A stretch of 64,000 bases of DNA. Origin: Streptomyces hiroshimensis (GTDB taxonomy: Bacteria > Actinomycetota > Actinomycetes > Streptomycetales > Streptomycetaceae). The stretch is taken from the NCBI RefSeq assembly GCF_014650335.1, contig NZ_BMUT01000002.1:398110-462109 (forward strand), given 5' to 3'. The notes below the pieces were generated by a model, which was not told the DNA's origin, did no database searches, and was given only the letters and a program-made list of their open reading frames with translations. Below, one piece after another: positions 1 through 9,188 of the stretch (position 1 is its first letter; each line of letters begins with the position of its first letter). Made by a program: the position numbers and the translations under genes.

Positions 1-1233
1 GCGGAGCTCGCGCCACTGCCGCGCTCGGTGAAGGACGAGGCGCTGCTGGCCATCGCCGACGCCCTTGAGGTGCGGACGAAGGAGATCGTCGACGCCAACG
101 CCGAGGACGTGGCCAAGGCCCGTGCCGCCGGTACGAGCGAGAGCGTGGTCGACCGCCTGACCCTCACCCCCGAGCGGGTGCGGGCCATCGCCAAGGACGT
201 CCGGGACGTCGTGGCCCTGCCCGACCCCGTGGGCGAGGTCGTCCGCGGCTCCACCCTCCCCAACGGCATCGACCTGCGGCAGGTCCGGGTGCCGCTCGGC
301 GTCGTCGGGATCATCTACGAGGCCCGGCCCAATGTGACCGTGGACGCGGCCGCGCTGTGCCTGAAGTCGGGCAACGCCGTCCTGCTGCGGGGCTCCTCCT
401 CCGCGTACGCCTCCAACACCGCGCTCGTGCGCGTCATCCGCGACGCCGTGGGCGGCGCGGGCCTGCCGGCCGACGCCGTGCAGCTGGTGCCGGGCGAGAG
501 CCGCGAGTCGGTGCGCGAGCTGATGCGCGCCCGCGGCATGGTCGACGTGCTGATCCCGCGCGGCGGCGCCTCCCTGATCCGTACGGTCGTGGAGGAGTCC
601 ACGGTCCCGGTCATCGAGACGGGCACCGGCAACTGCCACGTGTACGTGGACGCGCAGGCCGACCTGGACATGGCGGTGGACATCCTCGTCAACTCCAAGG
701 CGCAGCGCGTGAGCGTGTGCAACGCCGCCGAGACCCTGCTCGTCCACCGGGACATCGCGCAGGAGTTCCTGCCGAAGGCGCTCGCCGCCCTGGCCGAGGC
801 CGGGGTGACGGTGCACGGCTGCGAGCGCGTCCTCGCGCTGGCCGAGGGCAGCCCGGCCACCGTGGTGCCGGCGACCGTCGAGGACTGGGAGACCGAGTAC
901 CTCTCGTACGACATCGCCGCGGCGGTCGTGGACGACCTGGACGCCGCCGTCCGCCACATCCGGCTGTGGTCCTCCGGCCACACCGAGGCCATCGTCACCA
1001 CGTCGCAGGCCGCCGCCCGCCGCTTCACCCAGCTCGTGGACTCGACGACGGTCGCGGTCAACGCCTCGACACGGTTCACGGACGGCAGCCAGTTCGGCTT
1101 CGGCGCCGAGATCGGCATCTCCACGCAGAAGCTCCACGCGCGCGGCCCGATGGGCCTGCCCGAGCTGACCTCGACGAAGTACATCGTCACGGGCGACGGG
1201 CACGTGCGCGGCGGCGGGCTGCCCGCGAGCTGA
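1..1233 (+). CDS. proA: Gamma-glutamyl phosphate reductase, 5'-truncated by window edge
   Basis: Catalyses NADPH-dependent reduction of gamma-glutamyl phosphate to glutamate semialdehyde, the second step of proline synthesis, in the cytoplasm. The reading frame is open from base 1, so the gene begins before the window; 410 residues are visible and roughly the first 20 are missing compared with the family. The aldehyde-dehydrogenase-type catalytic cysteine lies in [11 protein letters not shown] (about base 718), and the C-terminal [18 protein letters not shown] block is typical of ProA. In Streptomyces proA usually follows proB, which would lie just outside. The gene ends 50 bases before the next start. 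Confidence 0.97.
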   Translation, partial: AELAPLPRSVKDEALLAIADALEVRTKEIVDANAEDVAKARAAGTSESVVDRLTLTPERVRAIAKDVRDVVALPDPVGEVVRGSTLPNGIDLRQVRVPLGVVGIIYEARPNVTVDAAALCLKSGNAVLLRGSSSAYASNTALVRVIRDAVGGAGLPADAVQLVPGESRESVRELMRARGMVDVLIPRGGASLIRTVVEESTVPVIETGTGNCHVYVDAQADLDMAVDILVNSKAQRVSVCNAAETLLVHRDIAQEFLPKALAALAEAGVTVHGCERVLALAEGSPATVVPATVEDWETEYLSYDIAAAVVDDLDAAVRHIRLWSSGHTEAIVTTSQAAARRFTQLVDSTTVAVNASTRFTDGSQFGFGAEIGISTQKLHARGPMGLPELTSTKYIVTGDGHVRGGGLPAS

Positions 1234-1283
1234 ATTCCCCTACGGGCCGCACGGATTGACCCTTCCGGGGCTACGCTGGACGG

Positions 1284-1922
1284 GTGCCGGACGACGTGGG
1301 GGGCCAGCCGTTCCCGGACGGCGAGGAGCCCGACAGCTACCGCAGCGGGGACGATCGGGACGACCCCTTCGCCTCCGTGGTCTTCGACGAGGAGTTCGTG
1401 CGGTCCGCCAGGATCCACGAGCCCTCAGCGGTCGAGCGGATGCTCGCCGCCGACCGGGCCCGCGCCGAGAGCGAGACCTCGCAGTCCGCTCAGCGCTCCC
1501 GGTCCGGCGCAGGCCCCGCCGACGACGATCCCTACGACGACTACGAGGACGGCTTCGGCGGCGCCGCGCCCGGGTACCACCCGGGCCGTGCGGGCACCTG
1601 GCCCACCCTCACCCACGACCTCGACCCCGATGACGCCTACGGGCCGTACGGCCGCCACGGCGCCCCCCGGCGGCCCTACCGGGGCCATGCCCGCTGGCAC
1701 CGGCCGGTGGCCTGGGTGCTCGCCGTGGTGATGGGCATAGGCGTGGTGGCCCTCGCCTTCGCCGCCGTCTACCGCAGCGCCTCCTCGGGCAATCGGCCGA
1801 GCTCCGATCCGCCGCCCGCGACCACCGGGGTGGACGCCCCGGCGGGGGCACGGCCGGGCCCGCTGCCGTCCGTATCGGCGGATTCCGAGCCTCCGGTGGC
1901 CTCGGCGGTGCCCCGGCCCTGA
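1284..1922 (+). CDS. Membrane protein with VVFDE-FVR motif (paralogue 1)
   Basis: Function unknown. The 212-residue protein has an acidic cytoplasmic N-terminus containing ASVVFDEEFVRSARIHE, then a low-complexity Asp/Tyr/Gly region, one membrane segment at about residues 138-160, and a Pro/Ser/Thr-rich outer tail. The same N-terminal motif recurs in the following gene, so the two are probably diverged tandem paralogues. The GTG start is chosen because a -10-like TACGCT (1272-1277) sits 6 bases upstream and no Shine-Dalgarno is visible, which suggests a leaderless mRNA. I recall similar proteins after proA in Streptomyces but no assigned role. Confidence 0.8.
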   Translation: MPDDVGGQPFPDGEEPDSYRSGDDRDDPFASVVFDEEFVRSARIHEPSAVERMLAADRARAESETSQSAQRSRSGAGPADDDPYDDYEDGFGGAAPGYHPGRAGTWPTLTHDLDPDDAYGPYGRHGAPRRPYRGHARWHRPVAWVLAVVMGIGVVALAFAAVYRSASSGNRPSSDPPPATTGVDAPAGARPGPLPSVSADSEPPVASAVPRP

Positions 1923-2080
1923 GCGGGACCGGGGAAGCCACCCGGCCCCGGGCCAGGGGCTCACCCCCCGCAACCGCTGTGACCAGCACATATGTGCGTG
2001 CCCCCGGCAGGCAGATTTTCTTCGGAACTTGTCGTGTACCAGGGCGTTTATCGAAGCCCCGGCAGACCTACTCTTGATGT

Positions 2081-3178
2081 ATGGACGGGCCTGGAGACCC
2101 ACCTGAGGGCACGCCCGAGGGTGTCCCGGCAGGTGGGGACGACGAGTACCGATCCGTCGTCTTCGACGAATCGTTCGTCCGCGCTGCCCGGCTCCAGGAG
2201 CTCTCGGCCAGCGAGCGCATGGGTGACCACGCGCTCGCCGTCCGTAACCGGCACGTGTGGTCCCGGGTCAGCACCTCACGCCAGGTGATCGTCCTGGTGA
2301 TCCTCATAGCCCTGGCCTTCGGTACGGCCGTCTATATGGGATTGCGCCATCCCTACAAGGACCCGGTCGTGCCCTCCGCCGAGCCCATGCGGGCCACGCT
2401 CGTCCCGCTCGCCCCGCACGACCCCGTGCCCGGAGGCGGCGCGCAGGAGCTGTTCGAGCACAGCCCCGCCGCGCAGTTCCGGCTGGGCGCCGAAGGCGTC
2501 AACCTGCCCGCCGCGCGCAGCACCGCGCACTTCTCCGAGAGCCAGGTGATGGCGGCCCTCGCCGCCGCCAAGGAGTACACGGTGAAGTCCGCCCTCGACC
2601 CCGCCGTCCTCACCGGAGGCGGCCAGCGGACCGTCCGGCTGCTGCTGGATCCCGCCCAACTCGACCAGTTCGATCGCAGCTTCGACCGGCCCGTCGACGA
2701 CGGGCGGCACGCGGCCACCGGCTGGCTCGTGCGCTTCGATCCCGCCCAGGTCTCCCTCGTCGACACCCCCGTGCGCACCCGCGGCGTGTTCTCCATAGCC
2801 GAGAGCGGACCGGCCACGCTGGAGGTCACGACCGACCACACCTTCGTCTACGCCCTGCGGCCGGCGAAGGCCTCCGCGGACCACGGCGCGGACGCGGACA
2901 AGTCCTCGCTGTTCACCGTGCGGCGGGCGATGAAGTTCCGCTTCGACCGGGACGGGCTGCAGGAGCACCACCTGATCGTGGTCCAGAGCTACGTGCAGGC
3001 CGGGCCCGAGTCCTGCTCGGCCGACGACGAGGTCTACCTGCGGCCGCTGCTGGCCGGCCAGAAGCCGGACGGGTCCGTGCCGGGCGACACGGACCCGTAC
3101 GCCACGGGGTCGGCCGGCGCCGCGGTGTGCGGCTCGCTCGCGGCCAGCGCCCAGCCGGCGCCGCCGCCGGCGCGCTAG
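2081..3178 (+). CDS. Membrane-anchored protein with VVFDE-FVR motif (paralogue 2)
   Basis: A 365-residue protein of unknown role. Residues about 23-45 hold RSVVFDESFVRAARLQELSA followed by SERM, matching the motif of the preceding gene; one membrane segment follows at about 67-90; the remaining 270 residues form an extracytoplasmic domain with two cysteines near its end and a Pro-rich tail. The ATG is preceded 6 bases upstream by TACTCT (2069-2074) with no ribosome binding site, so a leaderless transcript is likely. The gene is separate from the previous one (158 bp gap) and convergent with the M48 peptidase gene. Confidence 0.8.
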   Translation: MDGPGDPPEGTPEGVPAGGDDEYRSVVFDESFVRAARLQELSASERMGDHALAVRNRHVWSRVSTSRQVIVLVILIALAFGTAVYMGLRHPYKDPVVPSAEPMRATLVPLAPHDPVPGGGAQELFEHSPAAQFRLGAEGVNLPAARSTAHFSESQVMAALAAAKEYTVKSALDPAVLTGGGQRTVRLLLDPAQLDQFDRSFDRPVDDGRHAATGWLVRFDPAQVSLVDTPVRTRGVFSIAESGPATLEVTTDHTFVYALRPAKASADHGADADKSSLFTVRRAMKFRFDRDGLQEHHLIVVQSYVQAGPESCSADDEVYLRPLLAGQKPDGSVPGDTDPYATGSAGAAVCGSLAASAQPAPPPAR

Positions 3179-3275
3179 CCGGGCTTCGCCGAGCCCGGCA
3201 GAGTTCTTGCCGCCGCAGCGGCGCGCAACTCCCACCGGCATGTCCGGCGGTGCCGAACGGCCTCCGGCGTGGCCG

Positions 3276-4391
3276 CTAGGCCTTTCCTCCGCCCTCCGGC
3301 GGGCTTTCCGGGCCCTCCTTCGGGGAACCGTTCGCCGGGCCCCCGGGGCGCCCCGTGAAGACGTCCTTGAGCCGACCGCCCAGGTCACCCGCGCCGCCCG
3401 CGATGTCCCGCACCAGCCCCATCAGCGGGTCCTTGCTGGACCGCACCGACTCCGCGTAGTGGTTCGCGGACTCCCGGAAGGAGTCCGTCACCGAGGTGTC
3501 CTTGTCCTCCGCGCGCCGCGGGTAGTGCCCGTCCATGATCCGCTGGAAGTCCCGGCTCTCGGACCACTTCTTCAGCTCCGCCGCCCGCACCGTCGTGAAC
3601 GGGTGGCTGCGCGGCAGTATGTTCATGATCTTCAGGACGGAGTCGCGCAGGTCGCCGCCCGCCTCGTACTCCTCGGCCTGCGCGAGGAACGCGTCCACGT
3701 TCATCTCGTGCAGGTGGTTACCGCCGGCGATCTTCATCAGGCCGCGCATCGACGCCCGGACGTCCTGCCCGACCAGCAGGCCCGCCCGGTCCGCGGACAG
3801 CTCCGACTTGCGGAACCACTCGCGCAGGGCCGTCACGATCGCCATGATCGCGACGTTGCCCAGCGGGATCCAGGCCACCTTGACCGCGAAGTTCGTCAGG
3901 AACAGCAGGATCGTGCGGTAGACGGCGTGCCCGGACAGGGCGTGCCCCACCTCGTGGCCGACGACGGCCCGCATCTCCTCCTCGTCCAGCAGCTCGACCA
4001 GGCCCGTCGTCACGACGATGACGGGCTCGTCCAGGCCGATGCACATGGCGTTGGGCTGCGGGTCCTGGGTGACGTACATCGGGGGGACCTTCGGCAGGTC
4101 CAGGATGTAGCAGGCGTCCAGGAGCATCGTGTGCAGGTGCTGGAACTGCTGCTCGCCGACGCGCACCGAATCCGAGAGGAACAGCAGGCGCAGGCTGCGC
4201 TCGGGCAGCAGCCCGCTCAGCGCCTTGAAGACCGTGTCGAAGCCGCTCAGCTTGCGCAGCGCCACCAGGGCGGAGCGGTCCGCCGGGTGTTCGTAGGCGC
4301 GCGACGAGATGTCCGGGAAGCGCTTGCGCTGCCGCCCCGGCAGGCGCTCCTCCGGAGCGTGGCCGTGGCTGCCGTTGCTGCTGTCACTCAT
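3276..4391 (-). CDS. M48 family zinc metallopeptidase
   Basis: Predicted metalloprotease of the M48 (Ste24/HtpX-like) family. The HEVGH zinc motif is at residues 146-150 and the third ligand is likely the Glu of SELSADRAG downstream. Hydrophobic stretches around the motif ([17 protein letters not shown], then [13 protein letters not shown]) suggest membrane association, but no signal peptide is present. The C-terminus is a Gly/Pro/Glu-rich tail. Start ATG has a good ribosome site (GAGGGGG, 5 bases away). It is convergent to the paralogue pair and transcribed away from the small membrane gene at 4468. The natural substrate cannot be told from sequence; protein quality control in the membrane is the general family role. 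Confidence 0.9.
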   Translation of the reverse strand: MSDSSNGSHGHAPEERLPGRQRKRFPDISSRAYEHPADRSALVALRKLSGFDTVFKALSGLLPERSLRLLFLSDSVRVGEQQFQHLHTMLLDACYILDLPKVPPMYVTQDPQPNAMCIGLDEPVIVVTTGLVELLDEEEMRAVVGHEVGHALSGHAVYRTILLFLTNFAVKVAWIPLGNVAIMAIVTALREWFRKSELSADRAGLLVGQDVRASMRGLMKIAGGNHLHEMNVDAFLAQAEEYEAGGDLRDSVLKIMNILPRSHPFTTVRAAELKKWSESRDFQRIMDGHYPRRAEDKDTSVTDSFRESANHYAESVRSSKDPLMGLVRDIAGGAGDLGGRLKDVFTGRPGGPANGSPKEGPESPPEGGGKA

Positions 4392-4467
4392 CGAGACCCC
4401 CTCGGCGGCGTATGCACCTTCCGGACCCCACCCTAGGCGCTGCCACCGACAGGGCTACCGTGGAGAC

Positions 4468-4635
4468 ATGCCCCATCTGCATGCACTTGCCGCCCAGCCG
4501 GGCCTCACCGAGCTCCTCGCCGTCTCCAAGGACGACCAGGGCCCGGGCGTGGTCATCCGCACCGTGCTCATCGTCGGCGTCGTCGGGATCGTCTTCCTGG
4601 CCTGGTTCCTGCTGCGCGGTTACAAGAAGGACTGA
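4468..4635 (+). CDS. Small single-pass membrane protein (55 aa)
   Basis: A 55-residue protein with one strong membrane helix at about residues 29-49 and a basic end, GYKKD. TACCGT at 4456-4461 lies exactly 6 bases before the ATG, so this is probably a leaderless gene with its own promoter. It is divergent from the M48 peptidase gene. I recognise no family; small tail-anchored proteins of this kind are common beside nadD in Streptomyces, but a function is not known to me. Confidence 0.65.
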   Translation: MPHLHALAAQPGLTELLAVSKDDQGPGVVIRTVLIVGVVGIVFLAWFLLRGYKKD

Positions 4636-4784
4636 CGCAAACGGACGCAAGGGGCCCGGCGGGCCCCGGACGCGCCCCGACGCGTGGCGTAAAGCGTGGA
4701 GTCGGCGTGAGCCCGGCGGCGGCCCCCGCATACGATGTGGCAGAAATCTCTGCCCGCTACCGTCCCGGATAGGTCCTGCCGACG

Positions 4785-4949
4785 ATGACTGCCTTCGCTT
4801 CAGCGCACACCGCCCTCGCCACCCTCGCCTCCGAGGGCGAGCACGTCGACACGCACCCCAGCATCAGCCCTTTCATGACCGGTGGCGCCGCCCTGGTCAT
4901 CCTGCTGCTCCTGCTGTGGGTCACCACCCGCTTCAACCGCGACCGCTGA
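4785..4949 (+). CDS. Small single-pass membrane protein (54 aa)
   Basis: A 54-residue frame starting [15 protein letters not shown], with a hydrophilic acidic middle containing two histidines ([10 protein letters not shown]) and a membrane helix at about residues 32-48, ending in TTRFNRDR. Third codon positions are strongly G/C, which supports real coding. There is no clear Shine-Dalgarno, and TACCGT at about 4756 could be a -10 box. It lies between another tiny membrane protein and nadD, and like its neighbour could be an accessory or regulatory subunit of a membrane complex; that is speculation. Confidence 0.6.
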   Translation: MTAFASAHTALATLASEGEHVDTHPSISPFMTGGAALVILLLLLWVTTRFNRDR

Positions 4950-5008
4950 GCGAGCGAGCCGGTCCCTGCGGGTCGGGCGCTCCGCCCCGCCCAGTAGGGT
5001 CTGCACGC

Positions 5009-5614
5009 ATGGGAGAGCAGACAGGGCCCGTGAAGCGGCGACTCGGCGTGATGGGCGGGACCTTCGACCCGATCCACCACGGCCACCTGGTCGCCGCGAG
5101 CGAGGTGGCCGCGCGTTTCCACCTGGACGAGGTGGTTTTCGTACCGACCGGGCAGCCGTGGCAGAAGAGCCACCGGGAGGTGTCCCCGGCCGAGGACCGC
5201 TATCTGATGACGGTGATCGCCACGGCGTCCAACCCGCAGTTCTCGGTCAGCCGGATCGACATCGACCGCGGCGGGCCGACGTACACCACGGACACGCTCC
5301 GTGAGCTCGCCTCCCTCAACGACGACTCGGACCTGTTCTTCATCACCGGCGCCGATGCGCTGTCCCAGATCCTGACCTGGCGGGACACGGAGGAGCTGTT
5401 CTCCCTGGCCCACTTCATCGGCGTGACCCGGCCCGGCCACATACTGGCCAACCCGGGGCTGCCGGAGGGCGGCGTCTCCCTCGTCGAGGTGCCGGCCCTC
5501 GCGATCTCCTCCTCCGACTGCCGCGCGCGCGTGGCGCAGGGCGACCCGGTCTGGTATCTGGTCCCCGACGGTGTGGTGCGCTACATCAACAAGCGCAAGC
5601 TCTACCGGCGCTGA
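5009..5614 (+). CDS. nadD: Nicotinate-nucleotide adenylyltransferase
   Basis: Adenylates nicotinate mononucleotide to deamido-NAD in NAD synthesis. The 201-residue protein has the nucleotidyltransferase signature [12 protein letters not shown] with the HxGH-type motif, then [12 protein letters not shown], and the C-terminal [10 protein letters not shown] block (SxTxxR-like). The chosen ATG has a -10-like TAGGGT (4995-5000) 8 bases before it; a GTG 21 bases downstream ([10 protein letters not shown]) is a possible alternative. It is followed at short distance by the LCP-like gene and rsfS, the order usual in actinobacteria. Confidence 0.96.
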   Translation: MGEQTGPVKRRLGVMGGTFDPIHHGHLVAASEVAARFHLDEVVFVPTGQPWQKSHREVSPAEDRYLMTVIATASNPQFSVSRIDIDRGGPTYTTDTLRELASLNDDSDLFFITGADALSQILTWRDTEELFSLAHFIGVTRPGHILANPGLPEGGVSLVEVPALAISSSDCRARVAQGDPVWYLVPDGVVRYINKRKLYRR

Positions 5615-5649
5615 GCGGCACGCAACAACAGGGGCACTGAGGGGAACCG

Positions 5650-7200
5650 GTGAACGACCGACAGGACCCGTACGCACATCAGCCGCAGGTGTACGGCTAC
5701 GACGCCCACGGGCAGCCGGTGTACCACCCGGACGCGCCCGAGCGGGTGTATGACGCTTACGGGCAGCCCCTCCAGCAGCAGACGGCGTACGGCTACGACC
5801 CGTACGCCCAGCAGGCCCAGCAGCCCGTCCAGCAGACCTACGACGGCTACGACGGCTATGCCCCGTACGCCCCGGAACAGCCGCAGCAGGCGCAGCAGCG
5901 CATCCCGGAGCCGCGGCGGGCACCCGGCGAGGCGGCGCCCGTCCCCACCGCGGCAGCGGACTACCGCACCGAGCAGTTCTCGTTCATCGAGGAGCCCGAC
6001 GAGGACTCCGAGGACGTCATCGACTGGCTCAAGTTCAGCGAGAGCCGCACCGAGCGGCGCGACGAGCGCAAGCGCAAGGGCCGCAACCGGATCGTCGCCC
6101 TCGTCGTGGTGCTCGTCCTCGCACTGGGCGGTGCGGCGGGCTATCTGTTCCTCACCGGCTCGGACGACAAGAAGAGCGCGGCCGCGGCCGGCGGGGGGCA
6201 GAAGCGCGACGTGATCGTCGTCCATCTGCGGCAGACCCACGGCGGCGGCTCCTCCACCGCCCTGCTGGTCGACAACGAGACCACCAAGAAGGCCACCACC
6301 GTCCTGCTGCCGAACACCCTGGCCGTCGCCAAGGAGGGCGGGGCCGGCTCCACCACGCTCGGCAAGTCCGTGCAGGACGACGGTACCGGTGCCACCCGCG
6401 ACGCCCTGAACACGCTGCTGGGCTCCGACATCAAGGGCAGCTGGCGGCTGGACACCCCCTACCTGGAGAACCTCGTCGAGCTCGTCGGCGGCATCGAGAC
6501 CGACACCGACACCGACGTCCCCGGCGAGAAGCCCGGCGACAGCCCGGTGGTCCGGCGCGGCACCGCGCAGAGCCTGAGCGGCCGGACGGCGGTCGCCTAC
6601 GCCACCTACCGCGGGCCCGGCGAGGACGAGGGCAAGCAGCTGTCCCGGTTCGGCCAGGTCATGCAGGCGGTGCTGAAGAAGGTGCCGGACGACAGCGCCT
6701 CGGCCACGCGCACCGTGGAGTCGCTCGCGCAGATCCCCGACCCCTCGCTCTCCACCGAGCAGCTGGGCGCCTCCCTGGCCCACATCGCGGCGCTGGCCCG
6801 CAAGGGCTCGTACGCCACCGCGCTGCTGCCCGCGGAGAAGGACGGCACCCTCGGTGAGAAGGCCACCGGAGGCGTCGTCAAGGAGGTCCTGGGCGGCACG
6901 GTGAGGAACACCGACCGGAACGCGGCGCCCCGGGTGAGCGTGAAGAACGCCACAGGCGGCAAGGGAGCCGCCACCTCCGCGCAGATCACGCTGGTCAACA
7001 GCGGCTACAGCGTGATCGACGGCGGCACGGCGGGATCCGCGGCGACGGCCTCGGCGGTGCTCTACGCGGACGAGAAGCGGGCGGCGGAGGCCAGGGAGGT
7101 CGCCAAGACGCTGGGGCTGCCCGCGGGCGCGGTGAAGCAGGCGAAGGACGCGACGACGGCCGACGTCACCGTGGTCCTGGGCAAGGACTACAAGGGCTGA
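5650..7200 (+). CDS. LCP-like membrane protein with C-terminal LytR_C domain
   Basis: A 516-residue protein. Residues 1-130 are cytoplasmic and rich in Tyr, Gln, Pro and Gly; a basic stretch and membrane helix follow at about 140-168. The outer part resembles an LCP (LytR-CpsA-Psr) fold: DVIVVHLRQTHGGGSSTALL, then TTVLLPNTLAV. In active LCP ligases the last strand reads IPRD; here the Arg-Asp is replaced by Asn-Thr, so the phosphotransferase function of attaching wall polymers may be lost. Residues about 430-515 fit the LytR_C domain. GTG start, 35 bases after nadD. Likely co-transcribed with nadD and rsfS. Confidence 0.8.
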   Translation: MNDRQDPYAHQPQVYGYDAHGQPVYHPDAPERVYDAYGQPLQQQTAYGYDPYAQQAQQPVQQTYDGYDGYAPYAPEQPQQAQQRIPEPRRAPGEAAPVPTAAADYRTEQFSFIEEPDEDSEDVIDWLKFSESRTERRDERKRKGRNRIVALVVVLVLALGGAAGYLFLTGSDDKKSAAAAGGGQKRDVIVVHLRQTHGGGSSTALLVDNETTKKATTVLLPNTLAVAKEGGAGSTTLGKSVQDDGTGATRDALNTLLGSDIKGSWRLDTPYLENLVELVGGIETDTDTDVPGEKPGDSPVVRRGTAQSLSGRTAVAYATYRGPGEDEGKQLSRFGQVMQAVLKKVPDDSASATRTVESLAQIPDPSLSTEQLGASLAHIAALARKGSYATALLPAEKDGTLGEKATGGVVKEVLGGTVRNTDRNAAPRVSVKNATGGKGAATSAQITLVNSGYSVIDGGTAGSAATASAVLYADEKRAAEAREVAKTLGLPAGAVKQAKDATTADVTVVLGKDYKG

Positions 7201-7306
7201 GCGGGCGGCCGCGGCCTGCGGGCCGCCCGTAATGCCCAGGAGGGCCGCCGGTGGGTCGTGAGACCCTTGGTGGGTACCCGGATCCTCTTCAACGAAAGCA
7301 TGGCTT

Positions 7307-7756
7307 GTGACCGCCACTGACCGCTCCATCGAGCTCATCAAGGCCGCCGCCCAGGCGGCCGCCGACAAGCTCGCGCACGACATCATCGCGTACGACGTCA
7401 GCGACGTGCTGTCGATCACCGACGCCTTCCTGCTGGCCTCGGCCCCCAACGACCGCCAGGTCAAGTCGATCGTCGACGAGATCGAGGAGCACCTGCTCAA
7501 GGAGCTCGGCGCCAAGCCGGTGCGCCGTGAGGGCGACCGCGACGCCCGCTGGGTGCTGCTCGACTACGTCGACATCGTCGTCCACGTGCAGCACAGCGAG
7601 GAGCGTGTCTACTACGCCCTGGAGCGGCTGTGGAAGGACTGCCCGGAGATCGAGCTGCCCGCCGACGCCGTCGCGACCCGCGGCAAGGGCGAGGAGCACG
7701 CCCGCGAGACGGGCGCGGAGGCGGGCTTCGACGGCACGGACGGTGAGCTGAGCTGA
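7307..7756 (+). CDS. rsfS: Ribosome silencing factor RsfS/Iojap
   Basis: Binds ribosomal protein uL14 and blocks joining of the ribosomal subunits in starvation. The 149 residues match RsfS throughout: DVLSITDAFLLASAPNDRQV, the GARWVLLDY-type core (DARWVLLDYVDIVVHV) and the ALERLWKDCPEIEL helix. A 30-residue acidic tail extends beyond the core. GTG start after the LCP-like gene; its stop overlaps the start of the histidine phosphatase by 4 bases. Confidence 0.95.
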   Translation: MTATDRSIELIKAAAQAAADKLAHDIIAYDVSDVLSITDAFLLASAPNDRQVKSIVDEIEEHLLKELGAKPVRREGDRDARWVLLDYVDIVVHVQHSEERVYYALERLWKDCPEIELPADAVATRGKGEEHARETGAEAGFDGTDGELS

Positions 7757-8409
7757 GCAGCGGCAAGAGCGGCGGCCGGGGCCGCCGCATCGTCCTGTGG
7801 CGGCACGGCCAGACCGCCTGGAACCTGGAGCGCCGCTTCCAGGGCTCCACGGACATCGAGCTGACCGGGACCGGCGTGGCGCAGGCGCGCCGGGCCGCCC
7901 GGCTGCTGGCCGGCCTCCGGCCGGACGCGATCATCGCCTCGGACCTCAGGCGGGCCACGGCCACGGCGGCCGAGCTCGCCGTCGTCACGGGCCTGCCGGT
8001 GACCACCCACGCCGAGCTGCGCGAGACGTACGCGGGCGTGTGGCAGGGCCTCACGCACGACGAGATCATCGAGCGGCACGGCGAGGAGTACGCGGCGTGG
8101 AAGCGCGGTGAGCCGGTCCGGCGCGGCGGCGGTGAGCTGGAGACCGAGGTCGCCGACCGGGCCGCCCCGGTGGTCCTCGATCAGGCCGGGAAGCTGCCGG
8201 ACGACGGCACCCTCGTCGTCGTCAGCCACGGCGGCACCATCCGCACCACCATCGGCCGGCTGCTCCAGCTGGAGTCCCGCTCCTGGGAGGCGCTCGGCGG
8301 CCTCACCAACTGCTGCTGGTCGGTGCTGGGCGAGGGCGCGCGCGGCTGGCGCCTGCTGGAGCACAACGCGGGCACGCTCCCCGAGCCGGTGCTCGGCGAC
8401 GACGACTGA
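7753..8409 (+). CDS. Histidine phosphatase family protein (phosphoglycerate mutase-like), CTG start
   Basis: Member of the branch-1 histidine phosphatases. LWRHGQTAWNLERRFQG carries the catalytic RHG and VVSHGGTIRTT the second histidine. The substrate is not clear; relatives include phosphoglycerate, glucosyl-3-phosphoglycerate and alpha-ribazole phosphatases. The frame closes at a TGA at 7744, and the RHG motif begins only 17 codons downstream, so no ATG, GTG or TTG is available ahead of it. The only usable start is CTG at 7753, overlapping the rsfS stop as CTGA, so translation is probably coupled to rsfS. This gives 218 residues. Confidence 0.88.
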   Translation: MSSGKSGGRGRRIVLWRHGQTAWNLERRFQGSTDIELTGTGVAQARRAARLLAGLRPDAIIASDLRRATATAAELAVVTGLPVTTHAELRETYAGVWQGLTHDEIIERHGEEYAAWKRGEPVRRGGGELETEVADRAAPVVLDQAGKLPDDGTLVVVSHGGTIRTTIGRLLQLESRSWEALGGLTNCCWSVLGEGARGWRLLEHNAGTLPEPVLGDDD

Positions 8410-8449
8410 GCGCCTCCGGGGTGCCCCGGGGTGCTCCCGGGGCCCGGAT

Positions 8450-8479
8450 TTCACATCCGGGCAGGTGGCAGGCTAAAGT
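8450..8479 (+). promoter_or_regulatory. Probable promoter of first tRNA-Ala
   Basis: TTCACA (8450-8455) and TAAAGT (8474-8479) are separated by 18 bases and match the vegetative sigma consensus in 5 and 4 of 6 positions. The tRNA begins 54 bases after the -10 box. Sequence-based prediction only. Confidence 0.5.
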
Positions 8480-8533
8480 TCTTCTTGTTCGCGGGGAACG
8501 CCGGGGGAAAACGCCGGAAGACCTGAGAGCAGC

Positions 8534-8606
8534 GGGGCTATAGCTCAGTTGGTAGAGCGCCTGCATGGCATGCAGGAGGTCAGGAGTTCAATTCTCCTTA
8601 GCTCCA
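8534..8606 (+). tRNA. tRNA-Ala (anticodon GGC), copy 1
   Basis: A complete 73-base cloverleaf. The acceptor arms GGGGCTA and TAGCTCC pair with the G3-U70 wobble that is the alanine identity element. The anticodon stem CCTGC/GCAGG encloses the loop ATGGCAT with anticodon GGC, reading GCC codons. The T arm is AGGAG-TTCAATT-CTCCT. CCA is not encoded. An identical copy is at 12473. Confidence 0.97.
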
Positions 8607-8731
8607 CAGTTCGAAACGATCCCGTCTCCCTCACCGGAGGCGGGATCGTTTGCTTTGGGGGCACATTCCCGTGGCAGAATCCGACCGTCAGGGAGCGGAG
8701 GACGGGCCGAAGGGGAGGGAACGGCTGACCC

Positions 8732-8965
8732 ATGGGTGCTCACAGCCGGAAGTGCGACTGGTGCGGCAGCGGCACGCCGATCGTCCGTGACATGGAACCG
8801 CTCAACTCGGCCTTCCAGTACTGGTGCGTGGAGTGCGCACGGGCGCTGATCATAAAAGGCGACCCCATCGAGACCTACCGCGAGCTGGAAGGCGAGCCGA
8901 TCTACGGGCGGCTGCTGGACGAGCACTGCACGCTCAAGCGCTTCTACTCCTTCGCGACGGCCTGA
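8732..8965 (+). CDS. Small zinc-ribbon-like protein (77 aa)
   Basis: A 77-residue cytoplasmic protein with two CxxC pairs, CDWCGS at residue 8 and CVECAR at about residue 32, and a single late Cys (EHCTLKRF). The spacing suggests one four-cysteine zinc ribbon. Such short proteins occur widely in Streptomyces, but I know no function. GTG-free ATG start with a purine-rich stretch (GGGGAGGGAA) about 12 bases upstream. Stands alone between tRNA-Ala and the oxidase gene. Confidence 0.7.
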   Translation: MGAHSRKCDWCGSGTPIVRDMEPLNSAFQYWCVECARALIIKGDPIETYRELEGEPIYGRLLDEHCTLKRFYSFATA

Positions 8966-9188
8966 CGGCTCTCCGGCCGGGGGCGGAGGCCCCCGGCGCC
9001 GGCCTGAACGGCCGCGGACCGGAACGCACACGACCGCGCACCACAGGGTGGCGGAACCTGTGGTTTCCCGTTTTTTCCCCGGATTTCCTTCATGTCCGGC
9101 AACCTCGCCAGAGGCGCACGCGTCCTGAGGGGTGAAGCTGCCGCCGGGAACGGCCGGCGGTACGGGGGAAGCATGCGGAGGACACCGC

